64,000 nt of DNA from Candidatus Obscuribacterales bacterium (GCA_019637435.1 JAHBVO010000001.1:558001-622000), one strand, 5' to 3'; positions 1 to 9,387 are shown, numbered from the stretch's first letter. The notes: a model not told the origin generated them from the sequence alone. Numbers and translations: made by a program.

Positions 1-1665
1 CCACTCAACAGAAACAAGCTTTCTGAAATCATTGGCGCCATCGCAGATAGTGACCCGAGCGTTATCGTGCTCGATGTTGATACTGGTGCCGATCAACTTA
101 AACGACCAGATACTGGCAGTTGGCATGGTCCACTAGTGATCGCTAAATCGCATGATCTTTTAGACGAAACGAAAACTGCAGAGTTGCTTCGTGTCCCGGC
201 AGAAGCCGTTCCACTTTTGCCGATTTGTGAACGGACGATCTTAAAATCGCAAAAAACAGTGCCAGATGAAAAGTCAGGCGATGGGCGACTAAATAATATG
301 CAGCCTAACAAACCCGGTGTTGTCGACGGAATCGCTTTCATGCCGCGTGACCTCGACGGATTCGTCCGGAGATACTGCAGGCGAATTAAAGTATTGGAGC
401 CCGGTTCGGAATCAAGGACAAGACTCGCCGACTCGCTGCCGTGGTCGATTGCCAAAGCAAGGATCCCGGCGCTCATCAATAAAGTTGAGACTGAGGCGAA
501 TGACGTCGTGCTCCTGTTCGCAAAAGATCAGGATCGAATTCCACGAACCAGCGTGTCGAACCTGCTGGCGAATAAGAAACTGTGCGGATGGAAGGACATA
601 ATGAAAGGTAAGATTGCCATTATAGGCGGTACTTACCGAGAAAGCCGCGACATGTACAAAACCCCTGCCGGAGTGCTTTCCGGCATGAACATCGTCGCGC
701 AGGCGGTCGAAACCGAATTGCAATTCGGCGGTGTCAAAACGGTGAATGAGATCTGGATTTTGTTCGCGCAAGTGATCGCCAGTTTTGTTTTTGTTGCGAT
801 AAACTTTCGCTTTAGAAATACCCTGATACCGCTGGTAGGGCTAATCGCAATTCCGTTCGCAGCACTGGTGTTCAGTTTTCTTGCATTCAGAACATTGGCG
901 TTGTGGTCGAGTTTCGTACCGGTATTGTTTGCGGTTCAATTCCACGCGCTCTTCAATCATATTCAGGAAGTGCGCAGAAGAAACGTCGAGCTGAAAACAG
1001 CAAACTCCGAGCTGATGCGAACGCGAACTGAACTTGCAAAAGCCGTCGACACCGGTGAACAGCAAGAGCGCAAGCGCATTGCGGCCGGGTTGCACGATGA
1101 GACGTTGATGAATTTGTTTGAGGTTGAAACAATAATCGACGCACTACGCGACAAAGAGGAAACTGCTGCGTTATATCTAAAGTGCCATTCGTCTATTCAG
1201 AAGACGCGAAAAAACGTTCGCGAGGTAATGAACAATCTCTATCCATCCGTTCTGCGCGACCACAGTCTTGCAAAAGCGATTGAAAGTTTAATCGTGAGCA
1301 CGGTCGGTTCTCAATTGCAATTTCAATTCACGAACGACACCGAGGATGTCTGGTTGGACCAACTTGATTCGCCTTCTCGAATGCGGGTATACAGAATCGT
1401 TCAGAACGCACTTAGAAATATCATTGAGCATGCAGGGGCCGACAGTTGCAAAATCGAATTGGCGAAAAGCGAGAAAAAGCTGGTGTTGACGATTAGTGAT
1501 AACGGCAAAGGATTTGATAGACTCGTCGGACGCGAAGATTCCCGTGGCGTCAGAAACATGCGAGAGTATGCCGAATTACTGGACGGCGAAATTTCTTGGT
1601 CGACACCGGCAAAGGAGTTCGGTAAGGGAACCCAGGTCATACTGACCATCCCAGTAGGGATTTGA
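1..1665 (+). CDS. CHASE2-domain sensor histidine kinase, 5' end outside the window
   Basis: The frame is open from base 1 and the first visible residues (DPSVIVLDVD) already belong to a CHASE2 extracellular sensing domain, so the true start lies upstream; the GTG at 67 is internal. After the sensor portion come about three hydrophobic segments (bases 750-930), the usual membrane anchor at the end of CHASE2. A HisKA_3-type dimerisation region follows, with the phospho-accepting His in GLHDETL (codon 1093-1095). The HATPase domain has an N-box-like stretch around IVQNALRN and the ATP-lid motif DNGKGFD at 1498-1518. The family is a membrane sensor that autophosphorylates and passes phosphate to a NarL/LuxR-type regulator. 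The only regulator in the window is at 19250-20029, too far away to call them a pair. The ligand is unknown. Confidence 0.9.
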   Translation, partial: PLNRNKLSEIIGAIADSDPSVIVLDVDTGADQLKRPDTGSWHGPLVIAKSHDLLDETKTAELLRVPAEAVPLLPICERTILKSQKTVPDEKSGDGRLNNMQPNKPGVVDGIAFMPRDLDGFVRRYCRRIKVLEPGSESRTRLADSLPWSIAKARIPALINKVETEANDVVLLFAKDQDRIPRTSVSNLLANKKLCGWKDIMKGKIAIIGGTYRESRDMYKTPAGVLSGMNIVAQAVETELQFGGVKTVNEIWILFAQVIASFVFVAINFRFRNTLIPLVGLIAIPFAALVFSFLAFRTLALWSSFVPVLFAVQFHALFNHIQEVRRRNVELKTANSELMRTRTELAKAVDTGEQQERKRIAAGLHDETLMNLFEVETIIDALRDKEETAALYLKCHSSIQKTRKNVREVMNNLYPSVLRDHSLAKAIESLIVSTVGSQLQFQFTNDTEDVWLDQLDSPSRMRVYRIVQNALRNIIEHAGADSCKIELAKSEKKLVLTISDNGKGFDRLVGREDSRGVRNMREYAELLDGEISWSTPAKEFGKGTQVILTIPVGI

Positions 1666-1802
1666 GAGGAGTTTCAATTGTTATAGTTCGGTGGTGGGAA
1701 CAGGCACTCTGAGCATAACGGCTAACGGATCTAGCGGAAACCCTGGGAATTTCAGCCATCAAGCAAGCTCATAAACCGCAGCAAGCTTGTCGATTGAGTA
1801 TT

Positions 1803-1831
1803 AGTTTCGTCGAGCTTTCCTTGGGTATAAT
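1803..1831 (+). promoter_or_regulatory. Candidate promoter of the caspase gene at 1903
   Basis: A perfect TATAAT lies at 1826-1831, about 70 bases before the caspase start. The region where a -35 box should be (about 1803-1808) is not a good match to TTGACA, so this is a candidate only. Nothing else was recognised in the 1666-1899 gap. Confidence 0.35.
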
Positions 1832-1902
1832 CTGGCTTAAGCAAGAGTTTAAACTTTTGCCGGTATCCCTGTTGCGACCACATTTTCTCTCACGGGGAAT
1901 TG

Positions 1903-4041
1903 ATGTTGAAAAAATCAATTTGCAAGAAACTAGCAGTCACATTTTTGAGTTCGACTTTGTTCCTATCTCAGGCATTCCTTTTCTCTGCTTCAGCACAACC
2001 CTCTGGCGGCTCTAAGCGGGCGCTACTGATCGGTGTATGGAAATACTACAAAGGTCCAGGCTATCCAAACGACCTGCACACGGAGCCGGATGTCGCCGCG
2101 ATGAAAACAATCCTCACTGAGGAGTTCAAGGTTCCAGAAGCCAGCATTACAACAATAACTGCGCCTGATGATACGACAAAAGCTAAGATTGAAAAGGCGT
2201 TTGCAAAACTTGTTAGTGATACCAAGGCTGGTGACCAGGTATACTTTCATTACTCAGGTCATGGTTCTCAGGTGCCGGACCAAGATGGTGATGAAAACAT
2301 TGATGGAATGGATGAGACAATCGTTCCGTCTGATTACGATCCAAGAGATGAAAAGACACGAGCCGACTCGCAAATACGCGATGATGATCTGCACAAATTC
2401 ATAGACCAATTGCTCGCGAAGAAACCAGAACTTGTGACAATGGTTTTCGATTGCTGTCAGTCTGGAACAGTCAGTCGGGACGTGCGGCTTCCACACAGAG
2501 GATTCGAATGGGATGGCGCTGTTCCATCACGTTCCATTAAGACCAACGAGTTAGACAAATCGGGTTTCGCAGATAAGTCTATAGAAAAGAATCTCGTCGT
2601 CATTTCTGCCGCAAGAGCGGATCAGGAAGCGCAGGAAACGCTAAGTGACGAGGGCAACCCAATGGGACTGCTGACCTACTCGCTAGGCAAAGCCCTTGCA
2701 AAGGACCGCAAGACACCGACCACAACTTATCGGGATGTTTACGAAGACATCGCAGTGACGATTGCGGCAAAAAAGAGTTCAAAGCCGCAGAACGCACAGA
2801 TGGAGGGCAAACTGGACAATGTACTGATGAGTGGACGCGTTTTAAAACCGGATGCGTTCTTAGCGATCACTCGCGGTGGAAAAGGCCAGGTGATACTCGA
2901 AGCAGGTGAGCTTCAGAACGTAACTAAGGATTCTACATACGAGCTATTCCCGGCAGGAACCAAGAAAGCAGCAGATGCAAAAAGTCTGGGGACGTTCAGA
3001 GTCAAGACAACGTTTTTCAACAAAGCAATTTTGGAACCGGAGACTGGAACAGCAGCGTTGCCTGCTGACGTGAAAGCCGCACGAGCAAAAGAGGTATCGC
3101 ACGCATTCGGTGAGCTGCGACTGAATGTCGTGATTGAGAAAATGGGCGAAGTTGGAAAAAAACTTTCGACGCAGCTCGACAAAGAAGGCAGGGGATTTTT
3201 CACTCCATTGGCCAAAGAAGCAAAAGCGACCGACGCCGATAAGTGGGACATCAAACTGAGATATCCGGAAGGCAAGGGTGCAAAAGACGGAGAGCTCGAA
3301 GTTGTTCGAACTGACGGGTTTAAACTTCATACAATGAAACTCGATCCATCGAAACTAGACGACAATCAATTCGCATCAGATCTGGCGCAACGGCTGAGAG
3401 AAGAGCTGCGGTGGTCGTACTTGAAGGGGCTTGGAAATGAAGGCGACTCTGACGTTGGAGTTCAAATTCGAGCGATACCGGTAGAGGTGACCAAGAATGA
3501 ACTTGATGAGGCTACCGGATACAAAGACAAGAAGCCAGCTAGTGAAATCAAGGATACGCACTCTGCTGAGATGAGCGCCAAGGATTACTTTATGCTGGAG
3601 GTGAAAATTCCGGCTGGACAGAAGGATGCTTTCGTGACGGTGCTAAATTTAACCGCTGATGGACAGATTGTGCAGTCGTTTCCGGACCCTTTGAACAAGT
3701 CCGATTCAAATAAATTTAAGGCTGGTGAATGGCATCGACTCGAACCCATCTTCGAGAGTAAGGAGCCTTACGGCGACATCATGAAAGCGGTTGCGACCTC
3801 TGAGCCAGCGGATTTCACGCCCTTGCTCAGCACAACGAGAGGCAGTACGAAGGGAATCACCCCCTCGAATCCTATCGCGCAATTGTTCCTTGCCGCAGAT
3901 GCTAGGACTCGTGCAGCTTCCACCGTATCCATCGCACCCAAAGGCTGGGCGACCAACCACGTCGAGATTGTGATTGTTGATGCGCCAAAGAAAGAGGCAT
4001 CAGCTGCTTCCAAGGAGGGTTCAAAGGAGGCATCTAACTAG
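1903..4041 (+). CDS. Secreted caspase-like (metacaspase type, C14) protein
   Basis: 712 aa. ATG 1903 is preferred over the TTG at 1900 because it follows a purine-rich ACGGGGA and opens a clear signal peptide (MLKKSICKKL, hydrophobic core, cleavage near SASA). The caspase domain covers about residues 38-310. The catalytic His is at about residue 120 in HYSGHG, followed by an acidic stretch DQDGDENIDGMDE like the calcium-binding loop of metacaspases. The catalytic Cys is at about 185 in the unusual context DCCQSG, where DSCHSG is common. The C-terminal third looks like the DUF4384-type beta domain that often follows bacterial caspases (KDYFMLEVKIPAG onward). The family cleaves proteins after basic residues. 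The export signal implies action outside the cytoplasm. The gene stands alone, with no close neighbour on its strand. Confidence 0.88.
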   Translation: MLKKSICKKLAVTFLSSTLFLSQAFLFSASAQPSGGSKRALLIGVWKYYKGPGYPNDLHTEPDVAAMKTILTEEFKVPEASITTITAPDDTTKAKIEKAFAKLVSDTKAGDQVYFHYSGHGSQVPDQDGDENIDGMDETIVPSDYDPRDEKTRADSQIRDDDLHKFIDQLLAKKPELVTMVFDCCQSGTVSRDVRLPHRGFEWDGAVPSRSIKTNELDKSGFADKSIEKNLVVISAARADQEAQETLSDEGNPMGLLTYSLGKALAKDRKTPTTTYRDVYEDIAVTIAAKKSSKPQNAQMEGKLDNVLMSGRVLKPDAFLAITRGGKGQVILEAGELQNVTKDSTYELFPAGTKKAADAKSLGTFRVKTTFFNKAILEPETGTAALPADVKAARAKEVSHAFGELRLNVVIEKMGEVGKKLSTQLDKEGRGFFTPLAKEAKATDADKWDIKLRYPEGKGAKDGELEVVRTDGFKLHTMKLDPSKLDDNQFASDLAQRLREELRWSYLKGLGNEGDSDVGVQIRAIPVEVTKNELDEATGYKDKKPASEIKDTHSAEMSAKDYFMLEVKIPAGQKDAFVTVLNLTADGQIVQSFPDPLNKSDSNKFKAGEWHRLEPIFESKEPYGDIMKAVATSEPADFTPLLSTTRGSTKGITPSNPIAQLFLAADARTRAASTVSIAPKGWATNHVEIVIVDAPKKEASAASKEGSKEASN

Positions 4042-4179
4042 TCTAGCTCTCAGAGCCTAATACGCAAGTCAGGAAATCATTACTACCATAAATGGTGCCT
4101 AGTTTGCGATCAAATATCTGCCATCATCGCCATCGCGATTTTGGCAGTTTTGTTTCGAGCGAAGGAATTCCTGATACTA

Positions 4180-4237
4180 CTTTGATGTTTTCATCAATCC
4201 CGAAAACTTCCATCCCTCGTCTTATCCAATGTGAGAC
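4180..4237 (+). promoter_or_regulatory. Sixth copy of the TGATG-N4-CATCA / TGTGGA upstream element
   Basis: A perfect palindrome TGATGTTTTCATCA lies at 4183-4196. A degenerate GTGAGAC occupies the position (4231) where the other copies have GTGTGGA, 51 bases from the leading C. The five other copies all precede genes for small secreted TPR proteins; this one precedes only a broken reading frame. See the element at 8501-8557 for the comparison. Confidence 0.6.
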
Positions 4238-4273
4238 GCCGATTGAGCAGGCTCATGCATGGAGGATACCGAA

Positions 4274-4770
4274 ATGGAAAATAACGAACTTGGGGATGAC
4301 GATACTGCTTTTCATCGCCAGTACTTTCGACGCCGCGTGGTTCGATTGAAGCGACGACCCACGTCACAATGCGTAAGGGCACAGAAAAATCTTTCACCAA
4401 CAGGCGTAATGGCAGCTTCGTGCGCGCGTCTGGAGAGTAATTCTAGACTCCAGGCGATACAAACAAATCGTTTGTCGCAGGTGTTCAAAAGTCGCGTGAC
4501 GGAGTTTTGCCTTCGTCATGGTGTCACCATTATCGGTGCCACCATGTGGGCAACGGCGATGACCCTTGCGATTGTACTGATCAGGAAAGAACTGCACATC
4601 ATATTGAGCGGTTCGCTTTAATTGAGTGTGGTCAATTGCTGGTTTCTAGGTTTCAGCGTTCAATACTGACACCGGAAGGCGCTTTACGAGCTGTCGAATG
4701 GGAAACCGGGTGTAATAACTCAACGTACCAGGCAGCGACTTTTTTTCATTCCAAAGAAACAAGAACGTGA
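4274..4770 (+). pseudogene. Probable decayed secreted-protein gene behind the sixth element
   Basis: An SD-like GGAGG sits about 11 bases before ATG 4274, but the ATG frame gives no signal peptide. One frame away the bases read KITNLGMTILLFIASTF, an excellent signal peptide that would join the ATG if one G of ATGGAAA were removed; that frame stops at 4349. Short coding-like pieces continue in other frames (for example around 4600-4768), with no family recognised. With the element at 4180 this suggests a lost member of the secreted TPR group, but no TPR repeat is visible, so the identity is inference. No other gene is supported in 4042-4992. Confidence 0.3.
4517..4546. repeat. Inverted repeat, 12-bp arms with one mismatch
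   Basis: CATGGTGTCACC and GGTGCCACCATG flank the 6-base loop ATTATC. No T-run follows, so it is not an obvious terminator. It lies inside the decayed stretch. Confidence 0.5.
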
Positions 4771-4992
4771 TTCAGTATTTTCACTAGTCCTTTGGGCAAA
4801 ACATAATTTCGCGACACAAACCGCAGAATTAAGCGTCGAACAGTTCTAGAAAATAATGCAGCCGATTGTTGGCAAAATAGCGATAAGGGATCGCCCGATG
4901 GCTCGCAGCGCTGTGTTCAGCTACAGTACAAAAACTGACTGTCGGCTGGCACGCGAAAGCGCGCATAGCCACGCTTTGAATTGGAGGTTGAG

Positions 4993-5361
4993 ATGTTCTC
5001 ATGCAGAGATCAATTGGTAGAAGAACTAGATAAGATTTTGGCGAAGCAGCAGAATCGCCTGGAGATTCTGCGAAATTCATTCGGCACCGCTAGCGATGCG
5101 AGTTTGAAAAATCAGATTGCCATCGCAATGGCCAAAATGGCGATTGAACAATCAATTGACAAAGCCTTTGAACAGCAATCGCTTAATCCGGTTCTCCGCG
5201 CCGTAAGCTCAATGGTCGCTGTTTATCGCCAGAAGTATTATGACCCTATGCAATTCGGAAAAACCACATTTAACACCATCGTGAACGACCTCCTGGACCT
5301 TCAGAGACGGACCGGAGAGAAGACTGTATACTCGTCCGATCAACTGATGGATGTTTGTTGA
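4993..5361 (+). CDS. Small helical protein of unknown function
   Basis: 122 aa. ATG 4993 is chosen over the upstream TTG at 4981 because GGAGG at 4983-4987 sits 5 bases before it. The protein is almost wholly helical and charged: an N-terminal heptad-like helix (LVEELDKILAKQQ), a central Ala/Met-rich helix (IAIAMAKMAIEQS) and a C-terminal helical part. There is no signal peptide, membrane segment or recognised motif, so it is probably cytoplasmic. It converges on the CHAT gene at 5438. Confidence 0.6.
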   Translation: MFSCRDQLVEELDKILAKQQNRLEILRNSFGTASDASLKNQIAIAMAKMAIEQSIDKAFEQQSLNPVLRAVSSMVAVYRQKYYDPMQFGKTTFNTIVNDLLDLQRRTGEKTVYSSDQLMDVC

Positions 5362-5384
5362 AGTGCGTACCTCACCATCGGAAC

Positions 5385-5400
5385 ACCAGAAAACTCTGGT
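5385..5400. terminator. Small hairpin between convergent genes
   Basis: ACCAGA and TCTGGT pair around a 4-base AAAC loop between the convergent ends at 5361 and 5438. The stem is only 6 bp and there is no long T-run, so function as a terminator is a guess based on position. Confidence 0.3.
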
Positions 5401-5437
5401 ACACTGCAAACGTCCCTCCATGTGCCGAGCTTAATAC

Positions 5438-8431
5438 TCACCAGGCACTTCCGACCAAAACCCATCCGGCCCAGTAATATGGATTCTTCCATCTCTTCTC
5501 AACTACGGATTGAGCCGCGGCTAGAGCCGCAGACGGCTTTAACTTTTTTACGAACATCAGTCGATAGTATTCGGACATTAGCTCGCCGGTAGCTGCATCA
5601 TCCACGGGCCAGAGAGACATCAAAATTGTCTGCGTGCCAGCAGCTGCAAATGCAGTGCGTAGTCCGAGAACTCCCTGACCACGAAACGACTCGCCGAGCC
5701 CGGTTTCGCAAGCGCTGAGTGCTACGTGTTGACAGTTCGACAGATCCAAACTCAGAATTTCATCCGCAGAAATTTCAGAGTCTGAAAGCCCTGATTTATT
5801 GGATGCGGCAACAAAGATAGCTGAATCAAGAAGAGGACTTCTTTGCGAAAACACCCATCCTACAGACTGAGGATAATTAGCAAGGGCGCGGTCTCCAAGT
5901 GGGCTTAGAAAGAGTCCGTGGGTTGCTAAATGCACAAAAGTGCTTTGTGTAATGGAATCCAAAATGTTCTTCTTGTTGGCATCGAGTTGAGAGAGAACTT
6001 TCGGTGGTTTGTCGACAAAATTTGAGGTGGTTTCAGAAATTCGACGAACCTCATCTCTCGAGGCGGACAAACTCGGCAATCCGCTGGACGAGAAATCTAC
6101 ATCACCTACCAGCAACAGACTGTCAGTACTCTTGTTCACTGAGCGAATCGCACTTCGATCAAGAAGCTGCTTTGGATTGTCCAACTCTGATACTAAGAAA
6201 CGCTTGTCCAAAGCCAACGACCATGGGACTCGAATCAGTTCTCCATCACAGCAAATGAGCAGCTTGGAATCACTGACGGTGAGAACCTTAGTTAACGGTT
6301 GCAACGCCTGGATAAATTGCGAACGCAGATGCATTTCGCTTTGAGACTTACCACCGGCCATCCGGAGCGCTACGATACCACGGGTGGTGCGCAGTCGACC
6401 TTCTTCCGCAGACGAAAAACCATCATTAGGAGCATCAGCAACTTTCTCAACCGTGCTGTACTTCTGGTTCAGTCTGATTGCTCGAATCCAATCGTTAATG
6501 AGTACCTCGATTGCCGAGCTCTCTCCAATCTCAATAAATTGCGAAGAACCAACATGCCGCACGAGAAATGCACCGTACATGATTTTTCCCGTATCTAACT
6601 GTTTGAACTTATAGGTGTCGATCAGGCACTCGCCTTCAGCGAGATGCTGCCTCAATTCTCCAACGGAGCGCTTTGAAATAACCGGCTTTCCGTACTTTGT
6701 GCTCAGGTATTCAAACAACTTACGCTGAGACATTTCCAACTCTTCAAGTTGTTGAAAGACCTCGGACCCCTCCACCCTTGCACTCGCTGCTCTCAACGCT
6801 ACTAGCTTTGCCCGATTTTCTTGGACGTCAAGTTCGAGACTCTGATACAAGTCGTCGTTTTTAGCGAGGCGAGTCGTCTTCGCCCGTGCTTGCAACGAGT
6901 CGACCAACATACCTCGGCAGAGGAGAATCTGATTATATAAATCATCGTTATCAGCGGTTTCACATTCCGTCAGTAATTGATCGAGCATTGTCTGCGATTG
7001 ATCGTTTAAACACGCAATCTGTTCAGCCAGAGGTAAATCAATGATTCGATCTAGATAAGCGAGGGATGAGTCAATTGACTGCCGAAGAAAGTCTCGGGAT
7101 CGTTTTTTATCTCCACGTTCCGAATAGAGTCGACTCAGCATAGAATACGTATCTCGATTTTGAATACCGAGCTTTGTTTTAAGCGTCAATGCAGCATTAA
7201 TCTGACGTTCTGCCTCTTCGATTTTCTGCAATTTAAATGCTGCCCAGCCAAGAGACTGGCAGTTAAACGCAAATTGCGCTGACTCCGCTCCATATATTTC
7301 TTCAGAACGATTTTTGCAAATCGAAAATCCTTCATACGCTTGAGCGAAATCGCCACGGCTCAGGAGCAGGGATGAGTACTCTTCGAAGGCCTCCAAGTGG
7401 ACCTTTGGTGCTGGTGGAAGTTCGTCGTACATATCAAGCAATCTTGAATAGTGCCCGATGGCATCATTGTATAATTGCAATCCACCGGCGGCTTTCGCAA
7501 GGAGAAATACGTCCTCCTGTTGCGACGGACTGTTTGCTTTTTCTTCAAACCGTCTATCAATCGTCAGAGCAGCAGTGGCGTATTTCACGGCTGACAAAAA
7601 GTCGGCTTGTGCAAGACATAATTTAGCGAGACGCCTCACGGCATTTTGCAATATTGTTTTGTCCTGAGCCTTGGGTGCGATGTCGACTAACTTCTGAAGA
7701 CAAAGACGAGACAGGTTTAGTTTCGAAACCGAATAGTATCGCACTTCCATGATATTGAGTAAATAACACTTCGAGTCAGTAGGCGAATCATCGGAAATGT
7801 GGGTACTCAGCCGCCAGGCTGTATCTACGGTATCGACGCTAATTTTGTCAAACTTTCCACCAAGACCAAACAGAAGCCCTCCGGTGAGCAACGGTGCCAG
7901 TTTACTGACTCCGCCTACTCTCTGAATTTGACTTTCTAGCGCACCGTCATTGGTATCAATTGGTTTTCGCGAATCTCTAGCTTCAGGCACGCGGTTCAAG
8001 TAAACTTCAACCCGAGGAGCGAGGCCCTTGCAAATCTCGAACGATGTTTCCCGGTAGCGAATTGCTTCGGCGTCGGAACTGGCTAAAAGGAACGCATGTG
8101 CGAGATCGTCGCTTGCGACGGAAACCAATATGTCATCATCGCCAAATTTGCCTTTTGCAAGGTCGAAGTTTTTCTTGTACAGCTCTATCGCCTTAGCCAA
8201 GTCGCCCGCACGTCTAATTTCATGTGCTTCATTGCGTCGGCTCTCGAATTGGGCAAGGAATTCAATTATGCCCGAGTCAAGCAAGGATTCTTTTGGCAAC
8301 TCATTTGTCTTACGAGCGTTAACATCACCTGTTTCTTGTGCTGTGCCATCACCGACCTGCGCATCAGCAGATGGATTAAGTGTCAGTAGGACCGCGAGGG
8401 CAGAGAATAGGTATTTCGCGAATAGGTTCAT
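5438..8431 (-). CDS. Secreted TPR-CHAT protease
   Basis: 997 aa from ATG 8431, which opens a signal peptide (MNLFAKYLFSALAVLL, cleavage near SADA); the frame extends 31 codons further upstream without a better start. Residues about 60-480 are tetratricopeptide-like helices, followed by a coiled linker. The C-terminal 300 residues are a CHAT domain, with catalytic His in HLATHG, catalytic Cys in LSACETG, the GQGVLGLRTAF segment, the SLWPVDDAAT segment and the typical ending YYWAGWVLVGSAW. CHAT proteins are caspase-fold cysteine proteases related to separase. Here the signal peptide points to the envelope or outside. The gene diverges from the small secreted TPR gene at 8599, with the shared upstream element between them. 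Confidence 0.9.
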   Translation of the reverse strand: MNLFAKYLFSALAVLLTLNPSADAQVGDGTAQETGDVNARKTNELPKESLLDSGIIEFLAQFESRRNEAHEIRRAGDLAKAIELYKKNFDLAKGKFGDDDILVSVASDDLAHAFLLASSDAEAIRYRETSFEICKGLAPRVEVYLNRVPEARDSRKPIDTNDGALESQIQRVGGVSKLAPLLTGGLLFGLGGKFDKISVDTVDTAWRLSTHISDDSPTDSKCYLLNIMEVRYYSVSKLNLSRLCLQKLVDIAPKAQDKTILQNAVRRLAKLCLAQADFLSAVKYATAALTIDRRFEEKANSPSQQEDVFLLAKAAGGLQLYNDAIGHYSRLLDMYDELPPAPKVHLEAFEEYSSLLLSRGDFAQAYEGFSICKNRSEEIYGAESAQFAFNCQSLGWAAFKLQKIEEAERQINAALTLKTKLGIQNRDTYSMLSRLYSERGDKKRSRDFLRQSIDSSLAYLDRIIDLPLAEQIACLNDQSQTMLDQLLTECETADNDDLYNQILLCRGMLVDSLQARAKTTRLAKNDDLYQSLELDVQENRAKLVALRAASARVEGSEVFQQLEELEMSQRKLFEYLSTKYGKPVISKRSVGELRQHLAEGECLIDTYKFKQLDTGKIMYGAFLVRHVGSSQFIEIGESSAIEVLINDWIRAIRLNQKYSTVEKVADAPNDGFSSAEEGRLRTTRGIVALRMAGGKSQSEMHLRSQFIQALQPLTKVLTVSDSKLLICCDGELIRVPWSLALDKRFLVSELDNPKQLLDRSAIRSVNKSTDSLLLVGDVDFSSSGLPSLSASRDEVRRISETTSNFVDKPPKVLSQLDANKKNILDSITQSTFVHLATHGLFLSPLGDRALANYPQSVGWVFSQRSPLLDSAIFVAASNKSGLSDSEISADEILSLDLSNCQHVALSACETGLGESFRGQGVLGLRTAFAAAGTQTILMSLWPVDDAATGELMSEYYRLMFVKKLKPSAALAAAQSVVEKRWKNPYYWAGWVLVGSAW

Positions 8432-8500
8432 TGGCTTGCTCGGCTCGATCAAAGGTTCATTATATGGGCAATTAGAGGTTTTCTGTTTCCCCTGATCGCA

Positions 8501-8557
8501 CTTTGATGTTTTCGTTATGCCCAAGCTGGTCGTTCAATTCGACAATAACGGTGTGGA
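8501..8557 (+). promoter_or_regulatory. Shared upstream element of secreted TPR genes, copy A
   Basis: CTTTGATGTTTTC starts at 8501 with the half-degenerate palindrome TGATG-TTTT-CGTTA at 8504-8517. GTGTGGA begins exactly 50 bases later, at 8551, after the AT-rich AATAAC that could be a -10 box. The same arrangement occurs before four other small secreted TPR genes and one decayed gene, with 49-51 base spacing. Inference: an operator or activator site roughly 40-55 bases upstream of the transcription start. Here it lies between divergent genes, so it could also affect the CHAT gene at 8431. Confidence 0.7.
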
Positions 8558-8598
8558 TAGCGAACAAAGCCTGCGTAACGCAAACGGAGAATTTCAAA

Positions 8599-9333
8599 AT
8601 GAAAAGTGCAGTTTTGACAATGGTAACCTTGGTGGCAATCAGTTTTGGATCAGTGGGCGTCATGTTGAGCATGCCGGCAACGGCAGCGGTAAATCCGACA
8701 ATCATGACGGACTCAATGAATACAAAAAATATCAGCTCCGTTTCTGAGTACGAAAACTTAGAAACAATTGCCGAGCGCTACGTCGACGATGACGACTTCG
8801 AAGGACTGTTCGACTATTGTTCACAATTGATCGAAAAGGACCCGGAATCGGAGGAAGCGTTTTATTTCCGAGCTATTAGCAGATATTTGCTGGATGAAGA
8901 CCCACTCGAGATCATTGTAGACCTGGATCGCGCGATTGAATTAGATCCTTTGTACGTTGACGCATTGAACGCACGCGGACACATACTCACCTTCATCGAT
9001 GATTTCGAAGCCGCTGCCTATGATTTCGAGATTGCACTTTCCGTCGAGCCTGAAAACATGGAAATAATTGAGAGTCTAGTTGATGTTTATCAAGAAATGG
9101 AATCATGGGAAGACGTAATCGCGCTAGCAGATTACTGGATTGAATTGATGCCGGATAGTTCTAAGGCTTTCTACGCACGTGGAATGGCCAATATCGAGCT
9201 GGAAGATAATCTGTGCGCTATTGCCGATCTCCAAATGGTCGCGGAACTCTACGTCGCAGCAGATCGAGTCGAAGAAGCAGAGGAGATCCAAGAACTTATT
9301 GCAGAACTTAGCGACGGAGGTAACGTGAGCTAA
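8599..9333 (+). CDS. Small secreted TPR protein (paralogue 1 of 5)
   Basis: 244 aa. ATG 8599 has GGAG 10 bases upstream and starts a signal peptide (MKSAVLTMVTLVAISFGSVG, cleavage near TAA). The mature part holds about five TPR-like helix pairs, recognisable by EAFYFRA, ALNARGH and KAFYARG. The protein is strongly acidic (runs such as VDDDDFEG). It shares with the other four paralogues the order signal peptide, short spacer, GLFDYC-type first repeat and an IAEL-type C-terminal helix. TPRs bind peptides or partner proteins; no enzymatic motif is present. It is probably periplasmic or extracellular. Confidence 0.85.
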   Translation: MKSAVLTMVTLVAISFGSVGVMLSMPATAAVNPTIMTDSMNTKNISSVSEYENLETIAERYVDDDDFEGLFDYCSQLIEKDPESEEAFYFRAISRYLLDEDPLEIIVDLDRAIELDPLYVDALNARGHILTFIDDFEAAAYDFEIALSVEPENMEIIESLVDVYQEMESWEDVIALADYWIELMPDSSKAFYARGMANIELEDNLCAIADLQMVAELYVAADRVEEAEEIQELIAELSDGGNVS

Positions 9334-9363
9334 AAACAAACACACGAATCCACGCACTTTTGA

Positions 9364-9387
9364 GGATAATCGCTCCTGCGGTTGTCC
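9364..9387 (+). terminator. Terminator-like hairpin after TPR paralogue 1
   Basis: GGATAATCGC and GCGGTTGTCC form a 10-bp RNA stem (two G-U pairs) around a TCCT loop, 30 bases after the stop codon, followed by a T-rich stretch (TTGATTGTTG). Confidence 0.55.

Noticed and set aside
93..479. Minus-strand reading frame opposite the kinase gene
   Set aside because: Lies wholly inside the CHASE2 kinase frame and shows no recognisable domain; a shadow of the real gene.
7360..8389. Several open frames opposite the CHAT gene
   Set aside because: They overlap the strongly coding TPR region on the other strand and have Cys/Ser/Arg-rich shadow composition.
8503..8598. Conserved leader peptide starting MFS in the shared upstream element
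   Set aside because: TTGATGTTTTC reads MFS in all copies and copies B and C even share RLLLCGR with synonymous changes, but the spacing shifts by one or two bases between copies (49, 50 or 51), which breaks the frame while the TGTGGA block stays intact. A nucleic-acid signal fits better.
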